This document shows, one piece after another, positions 1 through 9,925 of a DNA stretch of 64,000 nucleotides. The stretch is taken from positions 5,643,227-5,707,226 of the forward strand of contig NC_019693.1 in assembly GCF_000317105.1 (NCBI RefSeq), read 5' to 3'. Source of the stretch: Oscillatoria acuminata PCC 6304 (GTDB lineage: Bacteria; Cyanobacteriota; Cyanobacteriia; Cyanobacteriales; Laspinemataceae). Below the pieces are notes generated by a model, which saw only the letters and a program-made list of their open reading frames with translations, was not told the DNA's origin and ran no database searches. The first letter of the stretch is position 1. The number at the start of each line of letters is the position of its first letter. Made by a program: the position numbers and the translations under genes.

Positions 1-3000
1 TCTTTAATTCCGAATATTATCTACAGCAAAACACCGATGTTGCACAAGCTGTAGCCGCTGGTCAAATGACCGCTACTGAACACCTGTTTAAATTTGGCCT
101 GAAAGAGAAGCGCAAGATCCACCCCTTGATCGACCTCAAAATTGTTGCCGAAGCCAACAGCGAGAACGTTCAGAGCTTCTTCAACGTGAGCGAACTCTCC
201 GCCGTGAGTGGATTCCAACTCATCTCTTACGCCATCAATTTTGCCTTCATGCAAGGATTCCAAACCTCTGAATCCTTCAGCTTCAGCAGCCTGGAATCTA
301 TCTTTGGGTCTCAGTTGACGAGCATTTTCAATGTCAGCAGCTTCTCCCAAATCAGCATTGAGCAACTGTTCGCCTTCTTCGGTAGCGCCCAAGGTCAGGA
401 CCTGTTAGGCAGTGCCGGTGGCGATGACCTCAGTGATGGCAGCAACTCCTTCAACGGCAGCAGCGATGACCTGGACGGAGATGAAGCCGAAAACAACGGA
501 ATCGTCTTTAATATCCCCGGTTCCGGTCCGAATGTTCCCCGCCCTGATGACAGCAGCGGCGAAACTCCCGATGATGGCAGCGGCGAAACTCCCGATGATG
601 GCAGCGGCGAAACTCCCGATGATGGCAGCGGCGAAACCCCCGAGGACCCGACCAGTCCGGCCCCTGCTCCGACTGCGTTATTTAACCTCCAATACGTTGT
701 CAAGAACAACCTAGAGGCACTCCAAGCACAGTTTGCCAGCTTTGATTTCAACAATTTGACGGCAGAACAAGCCGAGCAAATCAAAGAATATGCTGCGGCA
801 GAAGGCTTGAATCCTTCCCCCTTTGTCAACTTGAGCTACTTCCAGTCTGCTGTCTTGAGCAAAGTTACGGCCCAACTGGAAGCCCAAGGGATGACCGCAG
901 AGCAAATCTCCAGCCTCAGCTTAGAAGAGTTGCTGGAAAAATCCCTGGAACTGGGATTTAGCCCCTCTCCCTTAATCGATTTGTCCTACTTCAAATCGGC
1001 CAACAGCACTGAACTGACGAAACTGGCGACTAAACTTGGAGTAGATATCTCGACCTTCACCAACAAGGAACTGTTTGAGTTCATTGTCAAAGAAGGTATC
1101 GAAGCTGGTTTAAATCCGTCTCCCTTCTTCAGTGCTGGCTACATCAAGCAACTCTACATCGAAAGCATTCGCGAGTTTTACAGTGTCGAGAGTATCTCCG
1201 AACTAGAAACGGCTGATGTTTTGGATCATGTCTTCAGTAGCGGTGAGTTCGTCCTGGATGTCAGCTACTATCGCGCCACCTATACCGTAGAACTCGATGC
1301 CTACGCTAAAGAATTGTTGGGTGACGAGGCTGCCACAGGGGAAGACCTCAGCGATGATCAAGTAAAATCTTATGCCTGCAACGAAGGGAAGGACGCTGGT
1401 TTACAGACTTCTCCATTCGATATTGAAGGCTTTAGCGTCCAATTTGAAGCACAACTGAAGACTTTCTACAGTGTAGAGTCGGTTGAAACCCTCAGCCAGC
1501 ATCAAATTTACCGCTTCATGGTCACCGAGGCGATCGCCCAAGGACTGGAAGTCAGCGAATTTATTGATGTCACCTACTATCAAAGCACCTTCGAGGCGGC
1601 CCTCGTTGCCACCTTTGAACTGAGCTCGATTACCGAAATCACCGCAGAACAAGTCGTCAGCTTCATGTTCGGTGATGCCAAGCCCTTCGTGGATCTGGAC
1701 TACTTCAAGCTAAAATATGGCGAAGAAACCACTGCCGATGGCAAAGCGGTCAAAGACCTGAGTGGCAAAGAACTCCAGTTCTACATCTTTAGCGAAGGAT
1801 GGGAAGCCGGATACACCAATCTCTCGGCTTTTGACCTGACCGCGATTAAGGCTGACACCACGATCGCCACCCAACTGGTTTCCTTCTTCAGTGTCTCTTC
1901 TATCACCGAAGTCACCTCGAACCAGATTGTCTCCTTCATGAGTGAGGAAGCCTGGAAAATCGGCATTGACCTGTCGGCGTTCGTTGCGGTAGAAGATATC
2001 GAACTCTATCGCGAGCAAAATGCCGCTTTCTTAGCTGAATACTACGGCATTGAACTCGCGGAAGTGGAAACCCTCAACAGCGAACTGGTCCTTGACTTCC
2101 AGTTTGGCGGTGCCACTGAGGTTGCTGACTTCGAGTACATCCGCGCTACCTTGGGTGAAGACATTCTGGCAGCATTGACCGCAGAAGGCGTCACAATCAC
2201 TGAAGTGAGCCAACTGACCAAGCTGCAAATCGTTGAGTACCTGTATGCACAAGAAACCCTAGAAGAGGTCAAACTCTCTGCCTTCGATGTGGCGGGATAT
2301 GTTGAAGCCAATGGTGAGGCGATCGCCGATGCCTTGGGTATCAAAGTTGACAAACTTGGCGAGATTGGCATCAAGCAAATCGAAAGCTTTATGCTCAAAG
2401 AAGGGGTGGCCCTGGGTCTGAGCCTAGAAGGATTCGTGGAAACGGCTTACATTCAAGAGGCTTATGGCCTGGCGATCGCCGAGTCCCTGGAAATCTCCCT
2501 AGAGGAAGTCGCTACTCTCGACAGTGCAGCGGTTCTGGAATGGGTCAACACCAACCTCTCCGGACTTGATGTCAACTTCCTGGCCTACCAGTTCGAGCAA
2601 CTGACTGAAGCTCAACAAACCGACCTGTTGACCGGCTTAGAAATCGAAGTCAGCGAAGGCGCATCCTTGAGCATCGAACAAATCCTCAAGATTAGCTACA
2701 GCGAAGAGTTCAAAGCGGTCTTAGAAATTGAAGAACTCAAACTCAGCGCGATCGACTTCGGTGGCTACCTCGCAGACAATGCCGACGCATTAAAAGCCTT
2801 CTACGGCGGTGAAACCAGCGCCATCAAGGTTAAGAGCGGTTCCTCCTCCTTCAGCAGCAGCGCCTTCAGCAGCTCTATGAAGCTCAAGAGCGGTTCTCTC
2901 AAGCTCAAGAGCGGTGACCTCGGTGATGTCGGCGGTGACTTCGATGTCAACACCCTCACCGATAAGGAAATCATCAAGTTTGCGATTACCGAAGGCTTGA

Positions 3001-4061
3001 AACAAGGCATCGACCTGACTGAGTACATCGATGTCGATTACCTCAAGCAAGAGTTCACGGTTGATCTGGCCCGTCACTACGGCATAGAAGTGACTTCCGT
3101 GACCGAACTCAAGGAAGAACTAGTCCTCGACTACCTCTATGGCGGTCTCTCCAGTGAGATTGACTACGAGTTCGTGGGCACCGAGTACGCCGCGCAAATC
3201 AGCAGCCAGTTTGGAGTCTCCGCTGAACAAATCAGCAAAGCTCAAATCCTGGAATTCGCTTACGGCCAAATTGCTTCCGGCGCTGAGTTCTCCTTAACTC
3301 CGGTGGATGTGGAAGGATTCGTTGCAGAATTTGGCGACCAACTCTTAGAAATCGCCGGTGTTTCCTCAACCTCTGCTGTCTTCACCAAGTCCAGCGTCCT
3401 TTCCTTCATGTTCAACCAAGCCTCTGAACTGGGAATTGATGTCACCTCCTTCGTGGCGATGGATTACTTCACCGAGAACTTCTCGGATAAAATCCTGGCC
3501 AACTACAGCCTCGAAAATGTCTTGAACATCAGTGGTGGGCAAGTTTACGACTTCATGACGTCTCAAGGCATCGCGGAAGGGCTCAACACCTCTGCTGTGA
3601 TTGACTTAGAGTGGTATAAGACAGAATATGCCACGGTGCTGGAAGAAAACAAAGCACAAATCGATGTCGATGGCAACGGCGAAATCTCTAACGAAGAACT
3701 CTTTGACTATGTAACGGGTGCTGGGTTAGAAAATGGTCAAAATCCATCGGAGTTGGTTGACTTCGAGTCCTATCTGGCGGAAGGGTCGGCCTCAGCGGAA
3801 GCTCTGCTGGCCTGGGCTGGCTCCACTTCCATCGAACAAGTCAGCTACTCACAAACCCTGGAGTATATGTTCAGTGCCGGGTTAGAAGCTGGGTTCGCGC
3901 CCTCTGCGGGTCTGGATGTGGATGCACTGAAAACTCAAAATGCTGAAGCCCTGACTAAGTTCTACAGCGCCAGTTCCATTACCGAAGTGACGAACGTCCA
4001 AGCGTTCAACTACGTCTACGGTTCCGGTTTCCAACAACAAGAAGAAACCACCGTGGTGTAA
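1..4061 (+). CDS. Giant acidic repeat protein, 5'-truncated by the window edge
   Basis: The frame is open to the window edge (first full codon at base 3), so the true start lies upstream; an ATG at 66 is only the first in view. About 1350 residues are visible. The first ~30 form one unit of a repeat (Y-L-x5-DVA-x-AV-x-G...EHLFKFG-x-KEKR) that recurs four times in the gene at 38935. The rest is a long array of roughly 50-60-residue degenerate units, each with a 'hydrophobic-D-x-x-YF' start and an 'EG-x-x-x-G-hydrophobic' end. A threonine/glutamate/aspartate linker, GETPDDGS repeated three times (24-bp DNA repeats near 551-645), follows the first unit. A Lys-Ser-rich insert lies near 2826-2930. 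A canonical EF-hand loop (DVDGNGEISNEE) is encoded at 3663-3698. The protein is strongly acidic with no visible catalytic motif. I infer a calcium-binding, probably secreted or surface protein; its function is unknown. Confidence 0.85.
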   Translation, partial: FNSEYYLQQNTDVAQAVAAGQMTATEHLFKFGLKEKRKIHPLIDLKIVAEANSENVQSFFNVSELSAVSGFQLISYAINFAFMQGFQTSESFSFSSLESIFGSQLTSIFNVSSFSQISIEQLFAFFGSAQGQDLLGSAGGDDLSDGSNSFNGSSDDLDGDEAENNGIVFNIPGSGPNVPRPDDSSGETPDDGSGETPDDGSGETPDDGSGETPEDPTSPAPAPTALFNLQYVVKNNLEALQAQFASFDFNNLTAEQAEQIKEYAAAEGLNPSPFVNLSYFQSAVLSKVTAQLEAQGMTAEQISSLSLEELLEKSLELGFSPSPLIDLSYFKSANSTELTKLATKLGVDISTFTNKELFEFIVKEGIEAGLNPSPFFSAGYIKQLYIESIREFYSVESISELETADVLDHVFSSGEFVLDVSYYRATYTVELDAYAKELLGDEAATGEDLSDDQVKSYACNEGKDAGLQTSPFDIEGFSVQFEAQLKTFYSVESVETLSQHQIYRFMVTEAIAQGLEVSEFIDVTYYQSTFEAALVATFELSSITEITAEQVVSFMFGDAKPFVDLDYFKLKYGEETTADGKAVKDLSGKELQFYIFSEGWEAGYTNLSAFDLTAIKADTTIATQLVSFFSVSSITEVTSNQIVSFMSEEAWKIGIDLSAFVAVEDIELYREQNAAFLAEYYGIELAEVETLNSELVLDFQFGGATEVADFEYIRATLGEDILAALTAEGVTITEVSQLTKLQIVEYLYAQETLEEVKLSAFDVAGYVEANGEAIADALGIKVDKLGEIGIKQIESFMLKEGVALGLSLEGFVETAYIQEAYGLAIAESLEISLEEVATLDSAAVLEWVNTNLSGLDVNFLAYQFEQLTEAQQTDLLTGLEIEVSEGASLSIEQILKISYSEEFKAVLEIEELKLSAIDFGGYLADNADALKAFYGGETSAIKVKSGSSSFSSSAFSSSMKLKSGSLKLKSGDLGDVGGDFDVNTLTDKEIIKFAITEGLKQGIDLTEYIDVDYLKQEFTVDLARHYGIEVTSVTELKEELVLDYLYGGLSSEIDYEFVGTEYAAQISSQFGVSAEQISKAQILEFAYGQIASGAEFSLTPVDVEGFVAEFGDQLLEIAGVSSTSAVFTKSSVLSFMFNQASELGIDVTSFVAMDYFTENFSDKILANYSLENVLNISGGQVYDFMTSQGIAEGLNTSAVIDLEWYKTEYATVLEENKAQIDVDGNGEISNEELFDYVTGAGLENGQNPSELVDFESYLAEGSASAEALLAWAGSTSIEQVSYSQTLEYMFSAGLEAGFAPSAGLDVDALKTQNAEALTKFYSASSITEVTNVQAFNYVYGSGFQQQEETTVV

Positions 4062-4073
4062 TGTGACTCACAA

Positions 4074-4103
4074 AGAGGGCCGGGGCGATCGCCCCGGCCC
4101 TCT
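4074..4103 (+). terminator. Perfect 30-bp GC-rich palindrome behind the repeat protein
   Basis: The 30 bases are a perfect palindrome centred on the HIP1 octamer GCGATCGC. It starts 13 bases after the stop codon and would form a strong GC-rich hairpin in the transcript. The T tract expected of an intrinsic terminator is weak, so termination is inferred from position and symmetry. Confidence 0.5.
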
Positions 4104-4247
4104 CCACCGGACAAGTTGGGCTAGTCTAAGCGATTCCCACCCCGGTTGACAACTATCGGCCACCCACTCGCTCAACATTGCTAGATGGGTGGCTATTTTT
4201 ATGGCGGTACCAGTACAATATCGAATACTAATCAAGAGCAACGACTT

Positions 4248-5570
4248 ATGGCTTGGCAACCCGGAGAACAATTACTCAACGGCAAGTACACTATCGAATC
4301 CAAACTGGGTAAAGGCGGCTTTGGCATTACCTATCTGGCTCGGGACGATCGCAATCGCCCCTTTGCAATTAAAACCTTGGGGCGAAAAGCTCGCTTTACT
4401 CAGGAACTCGTTAAATATAAAAAAGAATTTCTCAAGGAAGCAGACTGTTTGTTACGCTGCATTCATCCCAGTATTGTGCGACTTGAAGAGGTGATTGATA
4501 CGGACTCACTCTGTTGTATAGTGCTTGAATACATTGATGGCACACCTCTCGCCCGGTTGGTCAAACAAAAAGGCCGGTTATCTGAACGGGAAGCCTTATT
4601 TTATACATACCAAATCGCCGATGCTCTACGTCTGGTCCATCAACAAGGCTTCTTACACCGAGATGTCAAACCCATGAATATTGTCTTACGTCAAGAACGG
4701 TCAGATGCAGTGTTGATTGACTTTGGATTAGCCCAGGAGTTTTTCCAGGATCAGGTGGAAATTCATCCCAAACAAGGGTCTCGGGGATTTGCCCCCCTGG
4801 AACAGTATGATCTTCGGGCTTTGCGGGGAGCTTATACAGATGTATATGGATTGTCAGCTACGTTATATTCCCTATTAACAGCTAAAGTTCCTCCATCGGC
4901 CAGTTCTCGCGATCGCAGTTGGGTCAAAACCCAAACCGACCCTTTACTTCCCCCCAAAACCCTCAATCAGTCGGTGAGCGATCGCGTTAATACAGCAATC
5001 CTCAAGGGGATGGCATTAACACCAGAACATCGTCCTCAGTCCATCGATGCTTGGTTAGAATTACTCTCAGACGAACCCTCGGATTCCTCCCCCCAACCCC
5101 CTGAGATGACATCGGCTATCCCGGAAATCACCAATTCCATCTCAGCCGTCGGCATGGACTATACAACCCTAGAAACTCTATTAGCAGCCGGTCAATGGCA
5201 GGAAGCCGATCGCGAAACCGATGCCCTGATGCTGCGAGTGGCGGGTCGAGAGGCAGAAGGCCGACTCAACATAGAAGATGTCAAACATTTTCCCTGCCGA
5301 GATCTGCGCACCCTCGATCGCCTCTGGACCGAACATAGCAAGGGACATTTCGGCTTGAGCATCCAAAGACAAATTTGGAGTGAAAGCGAAATAGAAGAAA
5401 ACTACGAATCTTTTAGCGATCGCCTCGGATGGCGACGGGATAACGAATGGGTCTCCTATGGCGACCTAACCTTTGATATTACCGCACCCGTCGGACATCT
5501 CCCGAGTTGGGGAAGGCGCGGGCGGTTATGGTCATTTCTAGCCACCCGATTGAAAAAATGTAGCCTTTAA
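4248..5570 (+). CDS. Serine/threonine protein kinase with C-terminal GUN4 domain
   Basis: The protein has 440 residues from ATG 4248; an upstream in-frame ATG at 4185 would add 21 residues that do not resemble a kinase start. The kinase domain spans about residues 10-270: glycine loop GKGGFG (21-26), lysine in AIKT (K42), HRDVKPMN (D139) and DFG (D158). APLEQY stands in for the APE motif, as is usual in cyanobacterial Pkn2-type kinases. From about residue 303 a GUN4 domain follows (L-x-x-LLAAGQWQEAD, then FPC-x-DL and HFGLSIQ). GUN4 binds porphyrins and activates Mg-chelatase when it is a separate protein; in kinase fusions its role is not established. I infer a soluble kinase whose activity may respond to a tetrapyrrole. 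All key kinase residues are present, so it should be active. Its targets are unknown. Confidence 0.9.
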   Translation: MAWQPGEQLLNGKYTIESKLGKGGFGITYLARDDRNRPFAIKTLGRKARFTQELVKYKKEFLKEADCLLRCIHPSIVRLEEVIDTDSLCCIVLEYIDGTPLARLVKQKGRLSEREALFYTYQIADALRLVHQQGFLHRDVKPMNIVLRQERSDAVLIDFGLAQEFFQDQVEIHPKQGSRGFAPLEQYDLRALRGAYTDVYGLSATLYSLLTAKVPPSASSRDRSWVKTQTDPLLPPKTLNQSVSDRVNTAILKGMALTPEHRPQSIDAWLELLSDEPSDSSPQPPEMTSAIPEITNSISAVGMDYTTLETLLAAGQWQEADRETDALMLRVAGREAEGRLNIEDVKHFPCRDLRTLDRLWTEHSKGHFGLSIQRQIWSESEIEENYESFSDRLGWRRDNEWVSYGDLTFDITAPVGHLPSWGRRGRLWSFLATRLKKCSL

Positions 5571-5812
5571 AGGAAGATATCACCCAGGGTGCATCCTTCC
5601 AATCTTCCCTAATCCCTAGCAAATTGAACCCTCTTATTTCCACCGGGCGATCGCCGAGTCCCGGACTGGGGACTTATCCCTGACTCCTCTCCACTCCCCC
5701 TACTCCAAAAGATCAACCCAGATCATGCCCAGGTTAGGTACAATTTTCTACAAAGCCCTTGTGGGCGATTCCAATCCTCCCTGGCAGTATCTTCCTCTGC
5801 TTTCTCAAAACC

Positions 5813-7195
5813 ATGAACCCCGAGCCAACCCCGAACTCGTCCGACCCCAACTCTAGAGACAACTCCTCTTCCGGTAACCCTTCACACAGAGGAAACAACC
5901 CGGTTAATCCGGAACGACCCCAGGGATTGATCGCCAATGCCACTCCTGAACGCGATCGCACGCCGAGGAACAACGGTGTCATTCTAGAACCCTTAACCCC
6001 ATCGGAGGCATTAACAGAGTTGGATGAATACCAACAGAACCTAGGGCGGAAACAACCTTCCCAGATCACCTTACCCCCCCTGGAGGACAACAGCAGCTCT
6101 AGCCCTGGGGGAGTGCTCGTTTTAGCAGCGATCGCCATCATGGTCTTCGGGTTGGCGATCGATAATATCTTACTCGGCTTCGCCGGTGCTGTTGCCACCT
6201 TTGCGATCTCCCTGCGAATCATCTGGCCCAACTGGAGTCGGATTTGGCTCCAGTTAGTCCCTGACCCTTGGCGGGCCGTGGTGATTGCGTTTGTGGGGCT
6301 GTTAACGGGGATCATCGGCTTGCTGATGCTCAGTGGCTCCAATCAGCAACCGGGAAGCCGGAATATCCAGATTAACTGGGAGGCGATCGGGGCGGTTGGG
6401 GAAATCGTCGGTGCGTTGGGTCAAATCTTGATTGCTATTATTGCCGTCTATGTGGCATGGCGACAGTATGTGATTTCCAAAGAACTGACCATTCAGCAAA
6501 ACCGGATTACCCAACAGCAAACCATTGATACCTACTTTCAAGGGGTGTCTGACTTAGCCTTAAATGAAGAAGGATTGCTAGAAGACTGGCCCCAAGAACG
6601 GGCGATCGCCGAAGGAAGAACTGCCGCGATTCTCGCCAGTGTCGATAGTGAAGGGAAAGCCAAAATTATCCGATTTCTCTCCCAGTCTAGGCTCTTAACC
6701 CCCCTCATGCGCGATCGCCATCTCGGTCGTCCCATCCTCGACGGAGACGGAGGCTATGCAGAAGACCGAATTGATGGGGTCCGTGTCATCGCCCTGGGCG
6801 TCATGTTAGCCGGTGCTGACCTCTCCAGTACCGATTTGCGCTGGACCGAATTAAGCGAAGCCAATCTCGTTCGCGCGGATCTCCAGAACTGCGATTTGGT
6901 CAAAGCCAATCTCTCCCGGGCTATTTTGTACGAAGCCAACCTTTCCGGTGCCGACCTCAACTCCACCCGCTTCTTCTACGGACCTGTAGAAACCGCTTCC
7001 CCGCGCAGTCGGACCAAACGGCCTAATTATCAAACCGGGGAACATACCGGCGCAGTCGTCGAGAATGCCAATTTCTCTAAAGTGGAGCGGCTGTCTGAGA
7101 CTCAACGCTATTATATCTGTGCCTGGGGCGGGTCCAAAACCCGAGCAACGGTCCCGGGGGGGTGCGACGATATTCCTAATCTCTTAGGGCGATAA
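5813..7195 (+). CDS. Membrane-anchored pentapeptide-repeat protein
   Basis: The start is placed at ATG 5813 (MNPEPTPNSS), giving 460 residues; the frame extends upstream to an ATG at 5759 with no support. The first ~90 residues are polar and proline/asparagine-rich. Two or three transmembrane segments follow (near residues 98-135 and 150-175), then a further hydrophobic helix (near 195-225). After an amphipathic stretch, a short pentapeptide-repeat block of the A(D/N)LxxT/A type (GADLSSTDL, EANLVRADL, KANL, EANLSGADL) lies at about residues 340-390. Such blocks fold as a right-handed beta helix and mediate protein contacts. Repeat plus membrane helices is common in cyanobacteria without a defined function. 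It could form a unit with the kinase upstream (242-bp gap, same strand), but nothing else links them. Confidence 0.8.
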   Translation: MNPEPTPNSSDPNSRDNSSSGNPSHRGNNPVNPERPQGLIANATPERDRTPRNNGVILEPLTPSEALTELDEYQQNLGRKQPSQITLPPLEDNSSSSPGGVLVLAAIAIMVFGLAIDNILLGFAGAVATFAISLRIIWPNWSRIWLQLVPDPWRAVVIAFVGLLTGIIGLLMLSGSNQQPGSRNIQINWEAIGAVGEIVGALGQILIAIIAVYVAWRQYVISKELTIQQNRITQQQTIDTYFQGVSDLALNEEGLLEDWPQERAIAEGRTAAILASVDSEGKAKIIRFLSQSRLLTPLMRDRHLGRPILDGDGGYAEDRIDGVRVIALGVMLAGADLSSTDLRWTELSEANLVRADLQNCDLVKANLSRAILYEANLSGADLNSTRFFYGPVETASPRSRTKRPNYQTGEHTGAVVENANFSKVERLSETQRYYICAWGGSKTRATVPGGCDDIPNLLGR

Positions 7196-7290
7196 CGCGG
7201 CATCGGTTCATCTTGAGAATCAGCCCAGGCGATCGCATTGAAAAGATGAGTGCGCGATCGCCGTTTTCAGGGTCCTCCCCCCTGCCTCAT

Positions 7291-7854
7291 TCAAAAATAA
7301 TCCGAGGGCAAAATTCCCCGTTTTTTCCGCGCTTGCATCGCTTTTTCTAACAAGTCTAATAGTCCCGGTGCTTCTTCCTGTAAAGTTAACAGCAGCCGTT
7401 CTCCAATATCTTCATCTCCCGGGTCTTTCCCGGTTTCCATAACGGTTTTCAGCCGGGGCATGGCAATATCATCCACAATTTGAATTAATCCACTCAAACA
7501 CCGATTAAATTGTCTCTCGGTCAACAAGGAATCTTCTAAGGGAAATTCAATAATGGCTCGGATTTCTCCATCGGTTGGGTCATATTCCCATTGCAGCATT
7601 TTTGTTTCCCAGGAAATGCATAACATGGTCTGGAGAATCAACTCTTTGAAAGGATGATTGCTAATTCCGGATAAGACTTTCGGCGCAAACAATTTGAAAA
7701 ATTCTCCATCTTCATCGAGTTGAATAACGATGGGGAAACTTTCCAGGTTTTCGGCTTGGACGCCAGTGATAATCCGATGATGTTCTGGATCAATCTCATA
7801 TTGCCAAGCCCGGTTGTCAAGATAATCGGCGATTTGTTGGAGACTCGCGGCCAT
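7291..7854 (-). CDS. YbjN-like / CesT-fold family protein
   Basis: A 187-residue soluble protein starting at ATG 7854. The N-terminal half (LQQIADYLDNRAWQYE, FPIVIQLDEDGEFFKLFAP, then a helix and WEYDPTDGEIRAIIEFPLED) has the alternating helix/strand pattern of the YbjN and type III chaperone-like fold found in many conserved cyanobacterial proteins. The C-terminal third is helical and charged. No catalytic motif is visible. It stands alone, convergent with the pentapeptide gene, and no role is assigned; the fold is inferred from pattern. Confidence 0.6.
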   Translation of the reverse strand: MAASLQQIADYLDNRAWQYEIDPEHHRIITGVQAENLESFPIVIQLDEDGEFFKLFAPKVLSGISNHPFKELILQTMLCISWETKMLQWEYDPTDGEIRAIIEFPLEDSLLTERQFNRCLSGLIQIVDDIAMPRLKTVMETGKDPGDEDIGERLLLTLQEEAPGLLDLLEKAMQARKKRGILPSDYF

Positions 7855-8019
7855 ATTAACTTCCTTTGATTGCAGATTGGAATGGTGACGGTTATCTATT
7901 TATCTATTCTATTAGCATCAAAAAAGACAACCCCGAGAGTGCCTCTTTTATCCTAGCCGGAACTAGGGGATGATGAGCGGGCGATCGCTACCTTGTCCCG
8001 GATTCTAGTTACTCCACCC

Positions 8020-9075
8020 TCAAAAATGGGGCTCAGTCTCCTCCTCCAAGGCGATCGTCTTTCCAGTTTCAGAGGCAAGACGGGCAGCATCAGCAACTTT
8101 GAGGGTATAGAGACTGGCCCTGGGGTCAATATATAACGGGGTCCCCTGAGTTAAATGATCCAGGACCATCTGGGTATCTTGGGCAAATAACCCCCGTCGG
8201 GTTCCGATTTCCAGGGGGGTAATGTCACCGTCGCGCACCAGTTGACCCTGATCTCTATCAAATATCAAGGTTCCCTGACTTCCATGCACTTCTAATTTTC
8301 GTTCCCTGGCCCAAAAAATTTCTCCTTTGCCATAGAGGACTTCAGCGATCGCCCCGTTGGTAAACCTTAACTGAGCGCTACATAAACAAGCCCGAAAATA
8401 CTCCGGTTCCGTGGGCACTTCCCAAAACCGGCTTTGACAGCTCACCGTGGCAACTTTACCCAAAACATCGGTCAGGCGATGCAGACGAGAGAGGGCCGCA
8501 GTCAAGGGAAAACCCAATAATTCTCGGTGATAGCTCCATTTGCGCCCCACAAACCGTTGGGGGTTGAGGGTACTGTAGCGGGCATAGGCAACATCTCCCA
8601 CTGCGGCCCAAGACTGTTTCAGGGCCTGATGAACTCCCCCCAACAGTTCAATATGTTCCACATGAAGCAGGCGTTTCCTGGCGGTTGCTAAGGCGAGCAG
8701 GTCCTCGGCTTCTGCGGGGTCCAGACAGAGGGGATATTCAACGACGACATGGCAATCGGCTAAGAGGGCCGCCCGAATGATTGCACCGCGATCGCGATTG
8801 ATATTGCAAATGATCACGAGATCCAGGTCCCCCCTGGCGATTAAGTCTTGCCAGGAGTTCATGGCGGTGGTCCGATGGATTTGGGCAAATTCCTCGGTTT
8901 TTTCGGGAGTATGTCCCGCCACGGCTACTAAGCGCGATCGCTCATCCTCTTGTAAGGTTTGCCCTCGGAGTTTGGCCACAAAACCTGTCCCCACCAGACC
9001 CACCCGCATCGGGAGTTGGGGGACTGGGCCTAGGGAGGGCGATCGGTTCTTACTGGGACTAGAGGATGTCGTCAC
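8020..9075 (-). CDS. bvdR: Biliverdin reductase (Gfo/Idh/MocA fold)
   Basis: BvdR reduces biliverdin IXalpha to bilirubin with NAD(P)H; in cyanobacteria it affects phycobiliprotein maturation. The N-terminal Rossmann motif GLVGTGFVAK and the C-terminal oxidoreductase domain are clear. Several blocks agree with the Synechocystis enzyme as I remember it: LLHVEHIELLGGVHQA, YARYST, FPL-x-AALSR, EYFRAC, VLYGKGE, GTLIF and SRRGLF-type (TRRGLF) followed by PLY-x-D. The track start is GTG 9075, giving 351 residues with a 22-residue polar leader; ATG 9009 starts right at the Rossmann fold and is the alternative. It is divergent from petF. A general Gfo/Idh dehydrogenase is the alternative call. Confidence 0.8.
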   Translation of the reverse strand: MTTSSSPSKNRSPSLGPVPQLPMRVGLVGTGFVAKLRGQTLQEDERSRLVAVAGHTPEKTEEFAQIHRTTAMNSWQDLIARGDLDLVIICNINRDRGAIIRAALLADCHVVVEYPLCLDPAEAEDLLALATARKRLLHVEHIELLGGVHQALKQSWAAVGDVAYARYSTLNPQRFVGRKWSYHRELLGFPLTAALSRLHRLTDVLGKVATVSCQSRFWEVPTEPEYFRACLCSAQLRFTNGAIAEVLYGKGEIFWARERKLEVHGSQGTLIFDRDQGQLVRDGDITPLEIGTRRGLFAQDTQMVLDHLTQGTPLYIDPRASLYTLKVADAARLASETGKTIALEEETEPHF

Positions 9076-9304
9076 GGTCTAAGTTGGCTTTCTTCAATAG
9101 CATCGATACTACTCTAACTTCTGCCCGGTGGATACCCGACCTAACTTTTGGGTGGGGCCTTCTTTAGGTATAAGTAATCAGGATTAAATTAGAAATTTTT
9201 ATAATAAATTTTGTTGGGATAAAGGGGCCACAGGGTGTTGCAACCTTGAATTTTTCCCCTAATATCAGAGAAAGGCTGATCCTACCCGCAGACTTGCGCG
9301 TTAA

Positions 9305-9670
<366 letters not shown>

Positions 9671-9710
9671 GGGAACTCCCCCCCCTTAAAATTTTCCCAT
9701 TTTCAAGAAG

Positions 9711-9750
9711 TAGGGGCGCACAATCGACGGTGCGCCCCTATTGTTGTTCT
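9711..9750 (+). terminator. Rho-independent terminator of petF
   Basis: An 11-bp perfect stem (9711-9721 TAGGGGCGCAC with 9730-9740 GTGCGCCCCTA) encloses an 8-base loop and is followed by TTGTTGTTCT. It begins 40 bases after the petF stop. The stem also resembles the 'taggggcg' palindromes dispersed through the window, so it may be a domesticated repeat. Confidence 0.7.
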
Positions 9751-9753
9751 GAG

Positions 9754-9912
9754 GCAACAACCGGCGGGGGTTTAAACCCCCGCCTAACAGCTAAAGTCGT
9801 CTAAAGACGACTGAAAGTCTTATCCGATGGTGTTTTTAGTCGGTTTCAACCGACTTTAGCTATTAGGCGGGGGATTTATCCCCCGCCGGTCGGGCGCTTC
9901 TATAAGCGCCCG
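9754..9912. repeat. Nested inverted-repeat element (GCAACAACCGGCGGGGG family)
   Basis: Outer arms at 9754-9800 and 9852-9890 are inverted copies (ACCGGCGGGGG ... CTAACAGCTAAAGTCG against CGACTTTAGCTATTAGGCGGGGG...CCCCGCCGGT). Inside each arm are smaller perfect palindromes: 9763-9784, 9795-9812, 9838-9855, 9866-9887; a further one lies at 9891-9912. It encodes nothing. The terminal GCAACAACCGGCGGGGG recurs at 40666, 40930 (inverted) and 42034, making this a MITE-like family. Confidence 0.8.
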
Positions 9913-9925
9913 ACAGACAGAGCTC

